This document shows positions 19,878-31,293 of a DNA stretch of 64,000 nucleotides, piece after piece. Position 1 is the stretch's first letter. Each line of letters begins with the position of its first letter. The position numbers and the translations under genes are program-made. The notes under the pieces were generated by a model that saw only the letters and a program-made list of their open reading frames with translations, did not search any database and was not told the origin of the DNA. This DNA comes from Lysobacter antibioticus (GTDB lineage: Bacteria > Pseudomonadota > Gammaproteobacteria > Xanthomonadales > Xanthomonadaceae): contig NZ_CP013141.1 of assembly GCF_001442535.1 (NCBI RefSeq), positions 1,179,602-1,243,601 on the forward strand. Reading direction: 5' to 3'.

Positions 19878-21326
19878 ATGTCCTTCGTCACCGATTTCGT
19901 CCAAAGCGTCTCCCGTGTCGTCGAACAAGTCCTGCAGCAGGAGCCGCCGCCTCCGCCGCCGGCGCAGACTCCCGAACAGATTCAAGCGCGGGTCAACGCC
20001 GCGACCTCGAACCCGGAACAACGCGAACTGCTCACGCAGGGCTATACCCAGGCGCAGCAGGACCAGGACGGCGCCCTGTGGCAGCAGACCGAAGCGCTGC
20101 AAACGCTGTACCACGACCGTGAAGTGCTGGCCCTGAGCCGCTCGCTCGGCGCCGACGACCCGGTGCCGGATGGCTGGCATCGCGCCAGCGAGGCCGAGTT
20201 GGAGCAGTACGGGCTGACCCCGGAGCAGTTGCATCCCGAAGGCTCCGGCTTCAACGCCGAGCTGTTCATCCCCGACCCGGCGGTGTTCGGCCCCGATGCG
20301 GCGCCGGTGCTGCAGTTCGAGGGCACCGACTTCGCCGACCTGGAGGACGTCAACGCCGACGTCGCCCAGGCGCTCGGCAACGACGAGGCCTATTACAACC
20401 AGGCCATCGACATCGCCAGTTCGGTCGCCGAACACGGCGGCGACAACGTGATCTTCAGCGGCCACTCGCTCGGCGGCGGCCTCGCCACCGCGGCGGCGCT
20501 GGTCACCGGCAACCCGGGCATCGTCTCCAACCCGGCCGGCGTGAACCCGGCCACGGTCGAGGCCGCACTGGCCGAGCGCGGCCTCAGCTTCGAACAGGCC
20601 GACGGCAACATCACCACCTATAACGTCGACGGCGACCTGCTGACCGAATTGCAGGCCGCGACCTCGGGCTTGTCCGAGGACAACGCCGCCGGCTTCGCCG
20701 CCATCCTCAATGGCGTCGGCCTGGCCGCGAACCGTCTGCAGGACGATGTGGTGCTGCCGACCAACGCCACCGCCGACAGCGTGCTGGCCCTGCCCGACGC
20801 GGTCGGCCGCCGGGTCACCCTCGAGGCCACCGACGAAAACGGCGAAGCGCGTCCCGACATCGTCTCGCTCGACGACACCATCGACGGCATCAACGCCGCC
20901 TCCGACCAATTGCCGATCGGCGAACTCGGCGACATCGCCGAGACCGTCGGCGACGGCGGCGGCCTGTTCGGCGACATCGTCGGCGGCTTCACCGACCTGA
21001 TCGACAGCGGCACCGAATTCATCGACGAGCATCTGCCCGGCCCGGCCGGCGCGATCCTCGGCGCGTTCGGCGACGGTGTGGAAACCCTCGGCGACGGCAT
21101 CGAATCGCTGGGCGACCTGGTCGAGCAAGGCGGCGATCTGGCCGCCGACGCGACCGACGCCATCGAGACCGGCGTGGCCACCGCGATCGAGGCCGGGCTG
21201 GAGCCCGATACCATCCCCAGCGTGCTGGAAATGGTCGACCGGCATAGCTTCGGCGTGTTCGACGACTCCATGGCCAGCCACATCGACAGCGAAGAAGCGG
21301 CCTTGCGCGAACAGCTCGACGGCTGA
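19878..21326 (+). CDS. lipase-like protein, candidate antibacterial effector
   Basis: 482 residues, no signal peptide. A Pro-rich stretch (PPPPPPAQTPEQIQ) precedes a helical region. The centre is a class-3-lipase-like core: FEGTDFADLEDVNADVAQAL followed by the nucleophile elbow VIFSGHSLGGGLA. The C-terminal third is a Gly/Asp-rich repetitive segment (IGELGDIAETVGDGGGLFGDIVGG, LGDGIESLGDLVEQGGDL) of membrane-lytic or flexible character. The next gene encodes an ankyrin lipoprotein, an arrangement known for phospholipase effectors and immunity proteins. No type IV effector C-terminal motif was found. An in-frame GTG at 19836 is an alternative start. Confidence 0.7.
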   Translation: MSFVTDFVQSVSRVVEQVLQQEPPPPPPAQTPEQIQARVNAATSNPEQRELLTQGYTQAQQDQDGALWQQTEALQTLYHDREVLALSRSLGADDPVPDGWHRASEAELEQYGLTPEQLHPEGSGFNAELFIPDPAVFGPDAAPVLQFEGTDFADLEDVNADVAQALGNDEAYYNQAIDIASSVAEHGGDNVIFSGHSLGGGLATAAALVTGNPGIVSNPAGVNPATVEAALAERGLSFEQADGNITTYNVDGDLLTELQAATSGLSEDNAAGFAAILNGVGLAANRLQDDVVLPTNATADSVLALPDAVGRRVTLEATDENGEARPDIVSLDDTIDGINAASDQLPIGELGDIAETVGDGGGLFGDIVGGFTDLIDSGTEFIDEHLPGPAGAILGAFGDGVETLGDGIESLGDLVEQGGDLAADATDAIETGVATAIEAGLEPDTIPSVLEMVDRHSFGVFDDSMASHIDSEEAALREQLDG

Positions 21327-21395
21327 GCCCAGGCCGATGAGCCTTGCCGAGCCGGACTCACGCCGGATGATTGCCGCAGTGGCCATACTGCCGAC

Positions 21396-22382
21396 ATGAC
21401 CCGCGCGCCCTTCCCCCGAGGCGGTTCGTGCCCTCACTGGGCGCCTTCGCTGCTGGTGGCGCTGTGCGCCTGCAGCAACTCCGCACCGATGCCCGCGGTC
21501 GCACCCAAACCTTCTGCCGAGCCCGTCGTCGCCATGACCCCGAACCTGCACATCGAGCAACATTTCAACGGTCCGGAACTCGAACTCGCGCAGGCGGCCG
21601 CGGCCGGTCGCGGCGACGAGGTGCAGCGGCTGGTCAAGGAGCGCCACGCCGATGCGAATGCGGTGTCCCCGGGCGGCCTGCCGCTGTTGGCTTGGCCGGT
21701 GTTGCGCGGCAATGCCGCCGGCGTCGCCGCCTTGCTCGATGCCGGCGCCGACCCCAACCGCGCCGTGCCCGCGGTCGGCACGGTCATGGTGTGGGCGGCG
21801 AAAGCCGAATCGCCGGAGATCCTGCGCGCCTTCCTAGAACGCGGCGGCCGCGCCGACACCAGCGACCTCGACCGGCAACCGCTGACCCGGATCGCCGCGC
21901 TCGCCGGGCAATGGGACAACGTCAAATTGCTGATCGAGCACGGCGCCGACATCGATGCGCCGGCCCATGGCGACAGCGGCGACACCTTGCTGACGTATTA
22001 CTCGCGCGGCCAGTTCGACAAGGCCCATTGGCTGCTCGAACGCGGCGCCGACCCCACCCACCGCCTCGAAAGCGCGGCCAAGCCCGAGCGCATCGGCGCC
22101 CAGACCGTGGTCGAGAACGTCTACTGGTGGCCGGTCGACGGCGGCAGATTCCCGCAACTCGCGCAATGGCAGCAGCGCTGTCAGCAATTGCTGGCCGCAC
22201 GCGACCTGACCCTGCCGCGCGAGCCGGCGCATCTGCAGCGTTTGCGCCTGGCCCAGGGCGGCGGCGAACTCGGCGGCGGCGGCCAGGCCGCGCCAGCTAC
22301 CCATCATGAAGGCGGCGGCGATCTCAAGACCGACATCGAACGCCGCGAAAGCGAACTGAAAGACGCGTTGACGCCGCGCTGA
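21396..22382 (+). CDS. ankyrin-repeat lipoprotein, candidate immunity protein
   Basis: 328 residues. The N-terminal signal LLVALCACSNS has a lipobox, so the protein should be tethered in the periplasm. Residues about 60-220 form four to five ankyrin repeats (LLAWPVLRGNAAGVAALLDAGADPN, VKLLIEHGADIDAPAHGDSGDTLL, AHWLLERGADPTHR). A Gly-rich and charged tail follows. It begins 69 bp after the lipase gene on the same strand. Ankyrin proteins often neutralise cognate lipase effectors; here that is inferred from context only. Confidence 0.8.
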   Translation: MTRAPFPRGGSCPHWAPSLLVALCACSNSAPMPAVAPKPSAEPVVAMTPNLHIEQHFNGPELELAQAAAAGRGDEVQRLVKERHADANAVSPGGLPLLAWPVLRGNAAGVAALLDAGADPNRAVPAVGTVMVWAAKAESPEILRAFLERGGRADTSDLDRQPLTRIAALAGQWDNVKLLIEHGADIDAPAHGDSGDTLLTYYSRGQFDKAHWLLERGADPTHRLESAAKPERIGAQTVVENVYWWPVDGGRFPQLAQWQQRCQQLLAARDLTLPREPAHLQRLRLAQGGGELGGGGQAAPATHHEGGGDLKTDIERRESELKDALTPR

Positions 22383-22437
22383 TTCCGCTACCCACGACGA
22401 CGCCAAGCGCGACGCCCCTGGCGTAGACTTCGCGCCC

Positions 22438-23676
22438 ATGAAATCGCCTCTCATCGAAGTCGACGCCGCTCGACGCCCGCCGCTCGGCATGCCGCCGGCC
22501 GTGTTCCTGCGCGACTACTGGCAGAAACGCCCGCTGCTGATCCGCAACGCCTTCCCCGGCCTGCAATCGCCGATCCAACCCGAAGACCTGGCCGGCCTGG
22601 CCTGCGAGGAGGGCGTGCTGGCGCGCCTGATCCAGCACGATCGCGCGAACGATCGTTACTCGCTGCGGCATGGGCCGTTCGAGGAGTCCGAGTTCCCCGG
22701 CATGCCGCACCAGGACTGGACGCTGTTGGTCCAGGACGTCGACAAGTGGGACGCCGACGTCGCCGCCCTGTTGCCGGCCTTCGATTTCCTGCCGCGCTGG
22801 CGCATCGACGACATCATGGTCTCGTTCGCCGCGCCCGGCGGTTCGGTCGGCGCCCATGTCGACCAGTACGACGTGTTCCTGCTGCAGGCCCAGGGCCACC
22901 GGCGCTGGCAGATCGACGCCCGCCCCGGCGCGCCGCAGGACTTCCGCCCGGACGCCGAGCTCAAGCTGCTGCGCGAGTTCGAGCCGAGCCACGACTGGGT
23001 GCTCGGCCCCGGCGACATGCTGTACCTGCCGCCCGGCGTGCCGCACCACGGCGTCGCCGAGGATGCCTGCCTGACCTTCTCGGTCGGCATGCGTGCGCCC
23101 TCGGCGGCCGAGTTGATGGGCGACTTCATCGACACCCTGGCCGCCGAAGCCGACGAGAGCCTGCGCTACCACGACCCCGACCTGAGCCCGCCGGCCGATC
23201 CCAACGAGATCGATGCCGCGGCGATGGGCCGGGTGGTCGAGGCCTTGAACGTCCTGCGCATGAACGACCCCGACCGCCTCGGCGACTGGTTCGGCCGCTT
23301 CATCACCGTCTACCGCGCCGCCGGCGAAGTCTCGTCCGGCCATGACGACCCGCGCTCGCGCATCGAGATCGAATGGGACCTCGAACGCGGCGCCAGCCTG
23401 TGGCGCCATCCGTGGTCGCGCATGGCCTGGCGCAAGGCCCATGCGCAACCGGCCAAGCGGGCCAAAGCGCACGGCGCCGTGGCCCGGCTCTACGTCAGCG
23501 GCCAGGAATTCGCCCTACCCGCCGGCGACGCCCAGGCCATCTCGGCCGCCGCCGAAATCGACGCCGCCGTGTATTCGGCGCTGTCCGAAGCCGGCCGCGA
23601 TTGCGTCCAGGAACTCATCGCCGCCGGCCACTACCGCCTCGGCATCGACGACGAGGACGCTGGGGAGGACGAATGA
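22438..23676 (+). CDS. roxA: 50S ribosomal protein L16 arginine hydroxylase (JmjC/cupin)
   Basis: 412 residues, close to E. coli YcfD/RoxA. A Fe(II)/2-oxoglutarate oxygenase that hydroxylates an arginine of ribosomal protein L16. The cupin domain shows GAHVDQYDVFLLQAQGHRRWQI (ligands His140 and Asp142) and LYLPPGVPHHGV (third ligand, His203 or His204). The C-terminal part (about 250-400) matches the dimerisation and winged-helix region. Its stop overlaps the ATG of the GNAT gene (ATGA). Confidence 0.92.
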   Translation: MKSPLIEVDAARRPPLGMPPAVFLRDYWQKRPLLIRNAFPGLQSPIQPEDLAGLACEEGVLARLIQHDRANDRYSLRHGPFEESEFPGMPHQDWTLLVQDVDKWDADVAALLPAFDFLPRWRIDDIMVSFAAPGGSVGAHVDQYDVFLLQAQGHRRWQIDARPGAPQDFRPDAELKLLREFEPSHDWVLGPGDMLYLPPGVPHHGVAEDACLTFSVGMRAPSAAELMGDFIDTLAAEADESLRYHDPDLSPPADPNEIDAAAMGRVVEALNVLRMNDPDRLGDWFGRFITVYRAAGEVSSGHDDPRSRIEIEWDLERGASLWRHPWSRMAWRKAHAQPAKRAKAHGAVARLYVSGQEFALPAGDAQAISAAAEIDAAVYSALSEAGRDCVQELIAAGHYRLGIDDEDAGEDE

Positions 23677-24575
23677 GCGCCGGGTTCCGGGTCGTCGCCG
23701 TCGCCGATTACGCCGCCGCCCTGGCGGCGCTGCGCGCGGTGCGCGAGGCCGTGTTCGTGCAGGAACAACAGGTCCCGGCCGAGATCGAACTCGACCCGCA
23801 CGACCCGCTGTGCCAGCACGTGCTGGCCCTGGACGCCGAAGAACGCCCCATCGGCACCGGCCGGCTGACCCCGGACCGGCGCATCGGCCGCATGGCCGTG
23901 CTCGCCGGCTGGCGCGGCCGCGGCGTCGGCGAGGCCCTGCTCGATGCCCTGATCGAACGCGCCCGCCAGCTCGGCTGGCGCGAGCTGTCCCTGCACGCCC
24001 AGGCCAGCGCGATCGGTTTCTATGCCCGCCGCGGCTTCCTGCCGTTCGGCGATCGTTTCGTCGAAGCCGGTATCGATCACCAGTCGATGCGTTTGTTGCT
24101 CGACGCCGCCAACCCCGTCGAGACCCGCGCCGCCGCCCTCGCCGCCCTGGCCGGGGTCATCGCCAACGCCCGCCGCGGCCTGTCGATCTACAGCCGCGAC
24201 CTCGACCCGGGCCTGCTCGACCGGCCCGAGGTGGTCGCCGCGCTGCGCCGGCTCGCCACCTCCGGCGGCGCGATCCGGGTGCTGCTGCACGACCCCGGCG
24301 CGCCGCAACGCGCGCTCGCACCGTTGATCGGGCTGAGCCAGCGCCTGTCGAGCGTGTTCGAGTTCCGCGCCATCGAAGAGCCGGTCGACCTGAAATATCC
24401 CTCGGCCTACCTGGTCAACGACCGCGACGGTTGGTACTACCGCCCCCTCGGCCACCGCTACGACGGCGAGACCCAGCTCGACGGCGGCGCACGCGCGCGC
24501 CAGCTGCGCGCGCATTTCGACCCGGTCTGGGAGCGCGCCCGCCCCTGCAGCGAGTACCGCGCGCTCGGAATCTGA
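23673..24575 (+). CDS. GNAT acetyltransferase with C-terminal extra domain
   Basis: 300 residues. Residues 1-150 are a GNAT domain related to ElaA-type enzymes: VREAVFVQEQQVPAEIELD, IGRMAVLAGWRGRGVGEALLDALI (acetyl-CoA pyrophosphate loop) and YARRGFLPFG. Residues about 160-300 form a second domain (ARRGLSIYSRDLDPGLLDRPEVVAALRRL to the end) resembling a degenerate phospholipase-D-like fold often fused to GNAT in this family. The ATGA overlap with roxA implies coupled translation. Substrate unknown. Confidence 0.85.
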   Translation: MSAGFRVVAVADYAAALAALRAVREAVFVQEQQVPAEIELDPHDPLCQHVLALDAEERPIGTGRLTPDRRIGRMAVLAGWRGRGVGEALLDALIERARQLGWRELSLHAQASAIGFYARRGFLPFGDRFVEAGIDHQSMRLLLDAANPVETRAAALAALAGVIANARRGLSIYSRDLDPGLLDRPEVVAALRRLATSGGAIRVLLHDPGAPQRALAPLIGLSQRLSSVFEFRAIEEPVDLKYPSAYLVNDRDGWYYRPLGHRYDGETQLDGGARARQLRAHFDPVWERARPCSEYRALGI

Positions 24576-24716
24576 GGCTCGGGTAAATCGTCGCCAAGCG
24601 GGCCTGGCGCGGGTCCCGCCACCCGCAATCGCCCTGCCGCCCCGCGCCAAGCGGCATTGCCGGAACGGTCCGTATCCGCCCCGGCATCGGATATCGAACA
24701 AAATCGGCCGCTTAGA

Positions 24717-24758
24717 CATAAGTAGTTATGCCGCTGGCCTTAACACTACCGCTATAAT
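24717..24758 (+). promoter_or_regulatory. sucA promoter region with inverted repeat
   Basis: A perfect TATAAT lies at 24753-24758; no good -35 is visible at 16-18 bp spacing, suggesting an activator or an extended element. An inverted repeat CATAA-GTAG-TTATG lies at 24717-24730, where a regulator could bind. Confidence 0.5.
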
Positions 24759-24832
24759 TCCGGGCCTTGTCCGCGCGCCCCTGGCGTATGCGCGACCCCA
24801 ATCCGCCCACCTAGAGTTTCCCGATAGCCATC

Positions 24833-27667
24833 GTGGACAGTCTCCTGAAGCAGTTCTCGCAATCCTCGCAACTCGGCGCCAACGCCGCCTTCATCGAAGA
24901 CCTGTACGAGCAGTACCTGGTCGACCCCGAAAGCGTCGGGGGCAAATGGAAAGCCTATTTCGACGGGTTCAAGGGCCGCGAAGCCGGGGACATCCCGCAT
25001 TCGGCCGCCATTGAAAGCATCGCCGCCGCCAGCCGCGCCGCCTCCCGGGGCGTCGTAACGGCCGCCGCGGGCGGTTCCCAGGCCAGCGACGAGCGCGAGC
25101 GCTCGGTCGGCAAGGTGATCACCGCCTACCGTTCGCGCGGCCACCTCGCCGCCAACATCGATCCGCTCGGCCTGCTCGAGAAGCCGGAAGCGCCGGACCT
25201 GGCGCTGGGCTTCCACCGCCTGTCCGAAAGCGATCTGTCCGGTGAGTTCAGCACCGGCGGCGTCGCCGGCAAGGAACGCATGAAGCTCGGCGACCTGCTC
25301 GCCCTGCTCAAGGCCACCTACACCGGCCCGATCGGCGCGGAGTTCATGCACATCGCCGACGCCGAACAGCGCCGCTGGATGTACGAACGCCTGGAAGGCG
25401 CCGGCGGCAAGTTCGCCCGCAGCGCCGACGACAAGAAGCGCATCCTCGAGCGCCTGACCGCGGCCGACGGCCTGGAGCGCTACCTCGGCACCAAGTACGT
25501 CGGCCAGAAGCGCTTCTCGCTGGAAGGCGGCGACGCGCTGATCCCGCTGATGGACGTGACCATTCGCCGCGCCGGCGATCAGGGCGTGCAGGACGTGGTG
25601 ATCGGCATGGCCCACCGCGGCCGCCTCAACGTCCTGGTCAACACCCTCGGCAAGCCGCCGCGCAAGCTGTTCGACGAGTTCGAAGGCAAGTTCGACCACG
25701 ACGAGCACGCCCACACCGGCGACGTGAAGTACCACATGGGCTTCAGCGCCGACGTCGCCACTCCCGGCGGCCCGGTCCACCTGGCGCTGGCGTTTAACCC
25801 CTCGCACCTGGAAATCGTCAACCCGGTGGTCGCCGGCAGCGTGCGTTCGCGCCAGACCCGCCGCGGCGAGAACGGTCGCGCGCAAGTGCTGCCGGTGCTG
25901 CTGCACGGCGACGCCGCGTTCGCCGGTCAGGGCGTCGGCATGGAGCTGTTCCAGATGTCGCAGGCGCGCGGTTTCGCGGTCGGCGGCACGGTCCACATCG
26001 TCATCAACAACCAGGTCGGCTTCACCACCAGCGAGCGCCAGGACGCGCGTTCGACGCTGTACTGCACCGACGTGGCCAAGATGGTCGGCGCGCCGATCCT
26101 GCACGTGAACGGCGACGACCCGGAAGCGGTGGTGTTCTGCGCCGAACTGGCGCTCGACTTCCGTCAGCGCTTCGGCCGCGACGTGGTCATCGACCTGGTC
26201 TGCTACCGCCGCCACGGCCATAACGAGGCCGACGAGCCGGCCGCGACCCAGCCGCTGATGTACCAGGTGATCCGCAAGCACAAGACCCCGCGCGAGCTGT
26301 ACGCCGACCGCCTCGTTTCCGAAGGCGTGCTCAAGGCCGAAGACGCGCAGGCGTTGGTCGACACCTACCGCGACAAGCTCGATCAGGGCGCGGTCACCAC
26401 CGAGCTGGTCGAGGTCAAGCCGGACGAGTTCACCATCGACTGGTCCAAGTACCTGTCGGGCAAGCTCAGCGACCCGGTCGACACCAAGTTCGAGCGCAGC
26501 AAGCTCGACGCCCTGGCCACCCAGATCAATGCGGTCGCCGACAACGTCAAGCTGCACCCGCGCGTGGCCAAGATCTACGAAGACCGCCGCAAGATGGCCG
26601 CCGGCGAGCTCGGCGGCGACTGGGGCTTCGCCGAGAACCTGGCCTACGCCACCCTGCTCAGCGAAGGCTACAAGCTGCGCCTGGTCGGCCAGGACAGCGG
26701 CCGCGGCACCTTCTTCCACCGCCACGCGATCCTGCACGAGCAGAGCACCGACGCCTACGTCATGCCGCTGCGCGAGCTGGTGCGCACGCCGTCGGACATG
26801 ACCATCATCGACTCGCTGCTCAGCGAAGAAGCGGTGATGGCGTTCGAGTACGGCTATTCGACCGCCGATCCCATGACCCTGGACATCTGGGAAGCCCAGT
26901 TCGGCGACTTCGCCAACGGCGCCCAGGTGGTGATCGACCAGTTCCTGTCCTCGGGCGAAGCCAAGTGGGGCCGTCTGTGCGGCCTGGCGCTGTTCCTGCC
27001 GCACGGCTACGAAGGCCAGGGCCCCGAGCACAGCTCGGCGCGCCTGGAGCGCTTCCTGCAGCTGTGCGCGCTCGAGAACATGCTGGTCTGCGCGCCGACC
27101 ACGCCGGCCCAGGCCTATCACATGATCCGCCGGCAGATGCGCATGAGCACGCGCAAGCCGCTGGTGGTGATGACGCCGAAGTCGCTGCTGCGCCACAAGC
27201 TCGCGGTCTCGACCCTGGACGAGCTGGCCAACGGCGAGTTCCAGCACCTGATCCCCGACGCCCAGGCCAACGTCAAGAAGGTCAAGCGCATCGTGCTGTG
27301 CTCGGGCAAGGTCTATTACGACCTGTTCGAGCAGGCGCAGAAGGACGGTCTGGAAGACGTCGCCCTGCTCCGCATCGAACAGTTGTATCCGTTCCCGCGC
27401 GAGCTGCTGGCGGCCGAACTCAAGCGCTACAGCGCGGCCAAGGACGTGGTGTGGTGCCAGGAAGAGCCGCAGAACCAGGGCGCCTGGTACCAGATCCGCC
27501 ACCACCTGTCCGCCTGCCTGGCGCCGAAGCAGAGCCTGCATTACGCCGGCCGCGCGCGTTCGCCGTCGCCGGCGGCCGGCCACCTGGCCGACCACGTCGC
27601 CGAGCAGACCAAGCTGGTCGCCGACGCGCTGGTCAATTCGCTGCAAGGCGAGTCCAGCGCTGAATAA
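24833..27667 (+). CDS. sucA: 2-oxoglutarate dehydrogenase E1 component
   Basis: 944 residues, normal for SucA. Thiamine-diphosphate-dependent decarboxylation of 2-oxoglutarate in the TCA cycle. The sequence MDSLLKQFSQSSQLGANAAFIEDLYEQY is the usual N-terminus and begins here with GTG. Other family blocks are IGMAHRGRLNVLVNTLGK, FNPSHLEIVNPV, VCYRRHGHNEADEPAATQPLMY and the transketolase-like C-domain with DSLLSEEAVMAFEYGYS. First gene of sucA-sucB-lpdA. Confidence 0.97.
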   Translation: MDSLLKQFSQSSQLGANAAFIEDLYEQYLVDPESVGGKWKAYFDGFKGREAGDIPHSAAIESIAAASRAASRGVVTAAAGGSQASDERERSVGKVITAYRSRGHLAANIDPLGLLEKPEAPDLALGFHRLSESDLSGEFSTGGVAGKERMKLGDLLALLKATYTGPIGAEFMHIADAEQRRWMYERLEGAGGKFARSADDKKRILERLTAADGLERYLGTKYVGQKRFSLEGGDALIPLMDVTIRRAGDQGVQDVVIGMAHRGRLNVLVNTLGKPPRKLFDEFEGKFDHDEHAHTGDVKYHMGFSADVATPGGPVHLALAFNPSHLEIVNPVVAGSVRSRQTRRGENGRAQVLPVLLHGDAAFAGQGVGMELFQMSQARGFAVGGTVHIVINNQVGFTTSERQDARSTLYCTDVAKMVGAPILHVNGDDPEAVVFCAELALDFRQRFGRDVVIDLVCYRRHGHNEADEPAATQPLMYQVIRKHKTPRELYADRLVSEGVLKAEDAQALVDTYRDKLDQGAVTTELVEVKPDEFTIDWSKYLSGKLSDPVDTKFERSKLDALATQINAVADNVKLHPRVAKIYEDRRKMAAGELGGDWGFAENLAYATLLSEGYKLRLVGQDSGRGTFFHRHAILHEQSTDAYVMPLRELVRTPSDMTIIDSLLSEEAVMAFEYGYSTADPMTLDIWEAQFGDFANGAQVVIDQFLSSGEAKWGRLCGLALFLPHGYEGQGPEHSSARLERFLQLCALENMLVCAPTTPAQAYHMIRRQMRMSTRKPLVVMTPKSLLRHKLAVSTLDELANGEFQHLIPDAQANVKKVKRIVLCSGKVYYDLFEQAQKDGLEDVALLRIEQLYPFPRELLAAELKRYSAAKDVVWCQEEPQNQGAWYQIRHHLSACLAPKQSLHYAGRARSPSPAAGHLADHVAEQTKLVADALVNSLQGESSAE

Positions 27668-27736
27668 GCGCTGGCCTGCCGACCACACATCCAAGAACGA
27701 CTCACACCCTTTCAAGCACTCCAGGATGCCTGCCCC

Positions 27737-28945
27737 ATGAGCACCGAGATCAAAGTCCCCGTCCTTCCCGAGTCGGTCTCCGACGCCACGATCGCCACGT
27801 GGCACAAGAAGCCGGGCGATGCGGTCAAGCGCGACGAGAACCTGGTCGATCTGGAAACCGACAAGGTCGTGCTCGAAGTGCCCTCGCCGGTCGACGGCGT
27901 GCTCAAGGAAATCAAGTTCGAGGAAGGCTCGACCGTGACCAGCCAGCAGCTGCTCGCGATCGTCGAAGCCGGTGCCGCCGCCGAGGCCCAGCCCGCCGCC
28001 GCCGCTCCGGCCGCCGCCAAGGCCGAAGCGCTGCCGGCCGCCGGCGCCCAGCCGATCACGCCCAAGCCTGAAGCGCCGAAGGCCGCTGCGTCCAACGACC
28101 AGCTGCCGCCGGGCGCACGCTTCACCGCGAACAAGGAAGGCATCGACGCTGCCCAGGTCGAAGGCACCGGCCGCAAGGGCGCGGTCACCAAGGAAGACAT
28201 CCTCAACTACGCCAAGTCCGGCGGCGTCGGCAACGCCTCGGGCGCGCGCCCGGAAGAGCGCGTGCCGATGACCCGCATGCGCGCGCGCATCGCCGAGCGA
28301 CTGATGCAGTCGAAGAATTCGATCGCGATGCTGACCTCGTTCAACGAAGTCAACCTCGGCAAGGTCATGGCGATGCGCAAGGAGCTGGGCGAGTCCTTCG
28401 AGAAAGCCAACGGCGTCAAGCTCGGCTTCATGAGCTTCTTCGCCAAGGCCGCCGCCAACGCGCTGCAGCGCCACCCGGTGGTCAACGCCTCGGTCGACGG
28501 CAACGACATCGTCTATCACGGCTACGCCGACATCTCGATCGCCGTGTCGACCGACAAGGGCCTGGTCACGCCGGTCCTGCGCAATGTCGAGCGCATGGGC
28601 TTCGCCGAGGTCGAGAAGGCCATCGGCGACTACGCCAAGAAGGCGCGCGACGGCAAGCTGGCGCTGGAAGACCTGCAGGGCGGCACCTTCACCATCACCA
28701 ACGGCGGCACCTTCGGCTCGCTGATGTCGACCCCGATCGTCAACCCGCCGCAGTCGGCCATCCTCGGCATGCACGCGATCAAGGAGCGCGCCATCGTCGA
28801 GAACGGCGCCGTGATCGCCGCGCCGATGATGTACATCGCCCTGTCCTACGACCACCGCATCATCGACGGCAAGGACGCGGTGCTGTTCCTGGTCGACATC
28901 AAGAACCAGCTGGAAAATCCGCATCGCATGCTGCTGGGAATGTAA
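27737..28945 (+). CDS. sucB: dihydrolipoyllysine succinyltransferase (2-OGDH E2)
   Basis: 402 residues. A single lipoyl domain with the lipoylated Lys43 in [11 protein letters not shown], an Ala/Pro linker, a peripheral subunit-binding domain ([30 protein letters not shown]) and a catalytic acyltransferase domain ending with [13 protein letters not shown], which holds the active-site His and Asp. It transfers succinyl from E1 to CoA. It lies 69 bp after sucA. Confidence 0.97.
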   Translation: MSTEIKVPVLPESVSDATIATWHKKPGDAVKRDENLVDLETDKVVLEVPSPVDGVLKEIKFEEGSTVTSQQLLAIVEAGAAAEAQPAAAAPAAAKAEALPAAGAQPITPKPEAPKAAASNDQLPPGARFTANKEGIDAAQVEGTGRKGAVTKEDILNYAKSGGVGNASGARPEERVPMTRMRARIAERLMQSKNSIAMLTSFNEVNLGKVMAMRKELGESFEKANGVKLGFMSFFAKAAANALQRHPVVNASVDGNDIVYHGYADISIAVSTDKGLVTPVLRNVERMGFAEVEKAIGDYAKKARDGKLALEDLQGGTFTITNGGTFGSLMSTPIVNPPQSAILGMHAIKERAIVENGAVIAAPMMYIALSYDHRIIDGKDAVLFLVDIKNQLENPHRMLLGM

Positions 28946-28971
28946 GGGCGAGCTGAGAGTCAACAGGAGTG

Positions 28972-29027
28972 AGGAGTGAGTGGCGGACGTTGCCTTACTC
29001 ATTTCTCACTTTTCCATACTCACTCCT
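28972..29027. repeat. inverted repeat between sucB and lpdA
   Basis: Perfect 10-bp arms AGGAGTGAGT (28972-28981) and ACTCACTCCT (29018-29027) flank a 36-nt AT-richer segment, followed by TTTTCTCC. It could form a hairpin that tunes expression of lpdA relative to sucAB. Confidence 0.55.
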
Positions 29028-29037
29028 TTTCTCCTGA

Positions 29038-30489
<1,452 letters not shown>

Positions 30490-30494
30490 CGGCC

Positions 30495-30668
30495 GGGATT
30501 CGGGAATGGGGATTCGGGATTCGCAACAGCGACCCCGCCTCGCCTGGTTCTCACGCAGACGCCAGGCCTAGCCTGGCGTTTTGCTTTTCAGGCCTCCCGG
30601 AGCCGAATCTCTCGCAACAATTCCCGCTTTTGCCAATCCCGAATCCCGACTCCCGAATCTCGAATCCC
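30495..30668. repeat. GGGATTCGGGA-type inverted repeats flanking a terminator
   Basis: The left block (30495-30523) repeats GGGATTCGGGA-like units; the right block (30635-30668) carries the complementary AATCCCGA units and touches the ATG of the LOG gene. Between them lies the lpdA terminator hairpin. Confidence 0.7.
30560..30588 (+). terminator. rho-independent terminator of sucAB-lpdA
   Basis: Stem CGCCAGGC/GCCTGGCG (30560-30567 and 30571-30578) with a 3-nt loop, followed by TTTTGCTTTT. Confidence 0.85.
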
Positions 30669-31262
<594 letters not shown>

Positions 31263-31293
31263 GCTACAAAGCCCCAGGGACAGGAGGCCGACC

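Noticed and set aside
19878..21326. Xanthomonas-type IV secretion effector with a C-terminal XVIPCD domain
   Set aside because: The C-terminus (DRHSFGVFDDSMASHIDSEEAAL) lacks the conserved motifs and Gln-rich tail of that domain, so this delivery route is not supported.
17679..21647. 1322-codon minus-strand frame spanning the 126-bp array and three genes
   Set aside because: Stays open because the repeat period is a multiple of three and the genes below are GC-rich; the true genes on the plus strand have clear motifs.
24752..29002. 1416-codon open frame antisense to sucA and sucB
   Set aside because: It mirrors the codon bias of the two dehydrogenase genes on the other strand, has no RBS or recognisable domain, and is rich in the Ala/Asp/Val/Arg/Gly pattern of GC-rich antisense frames.
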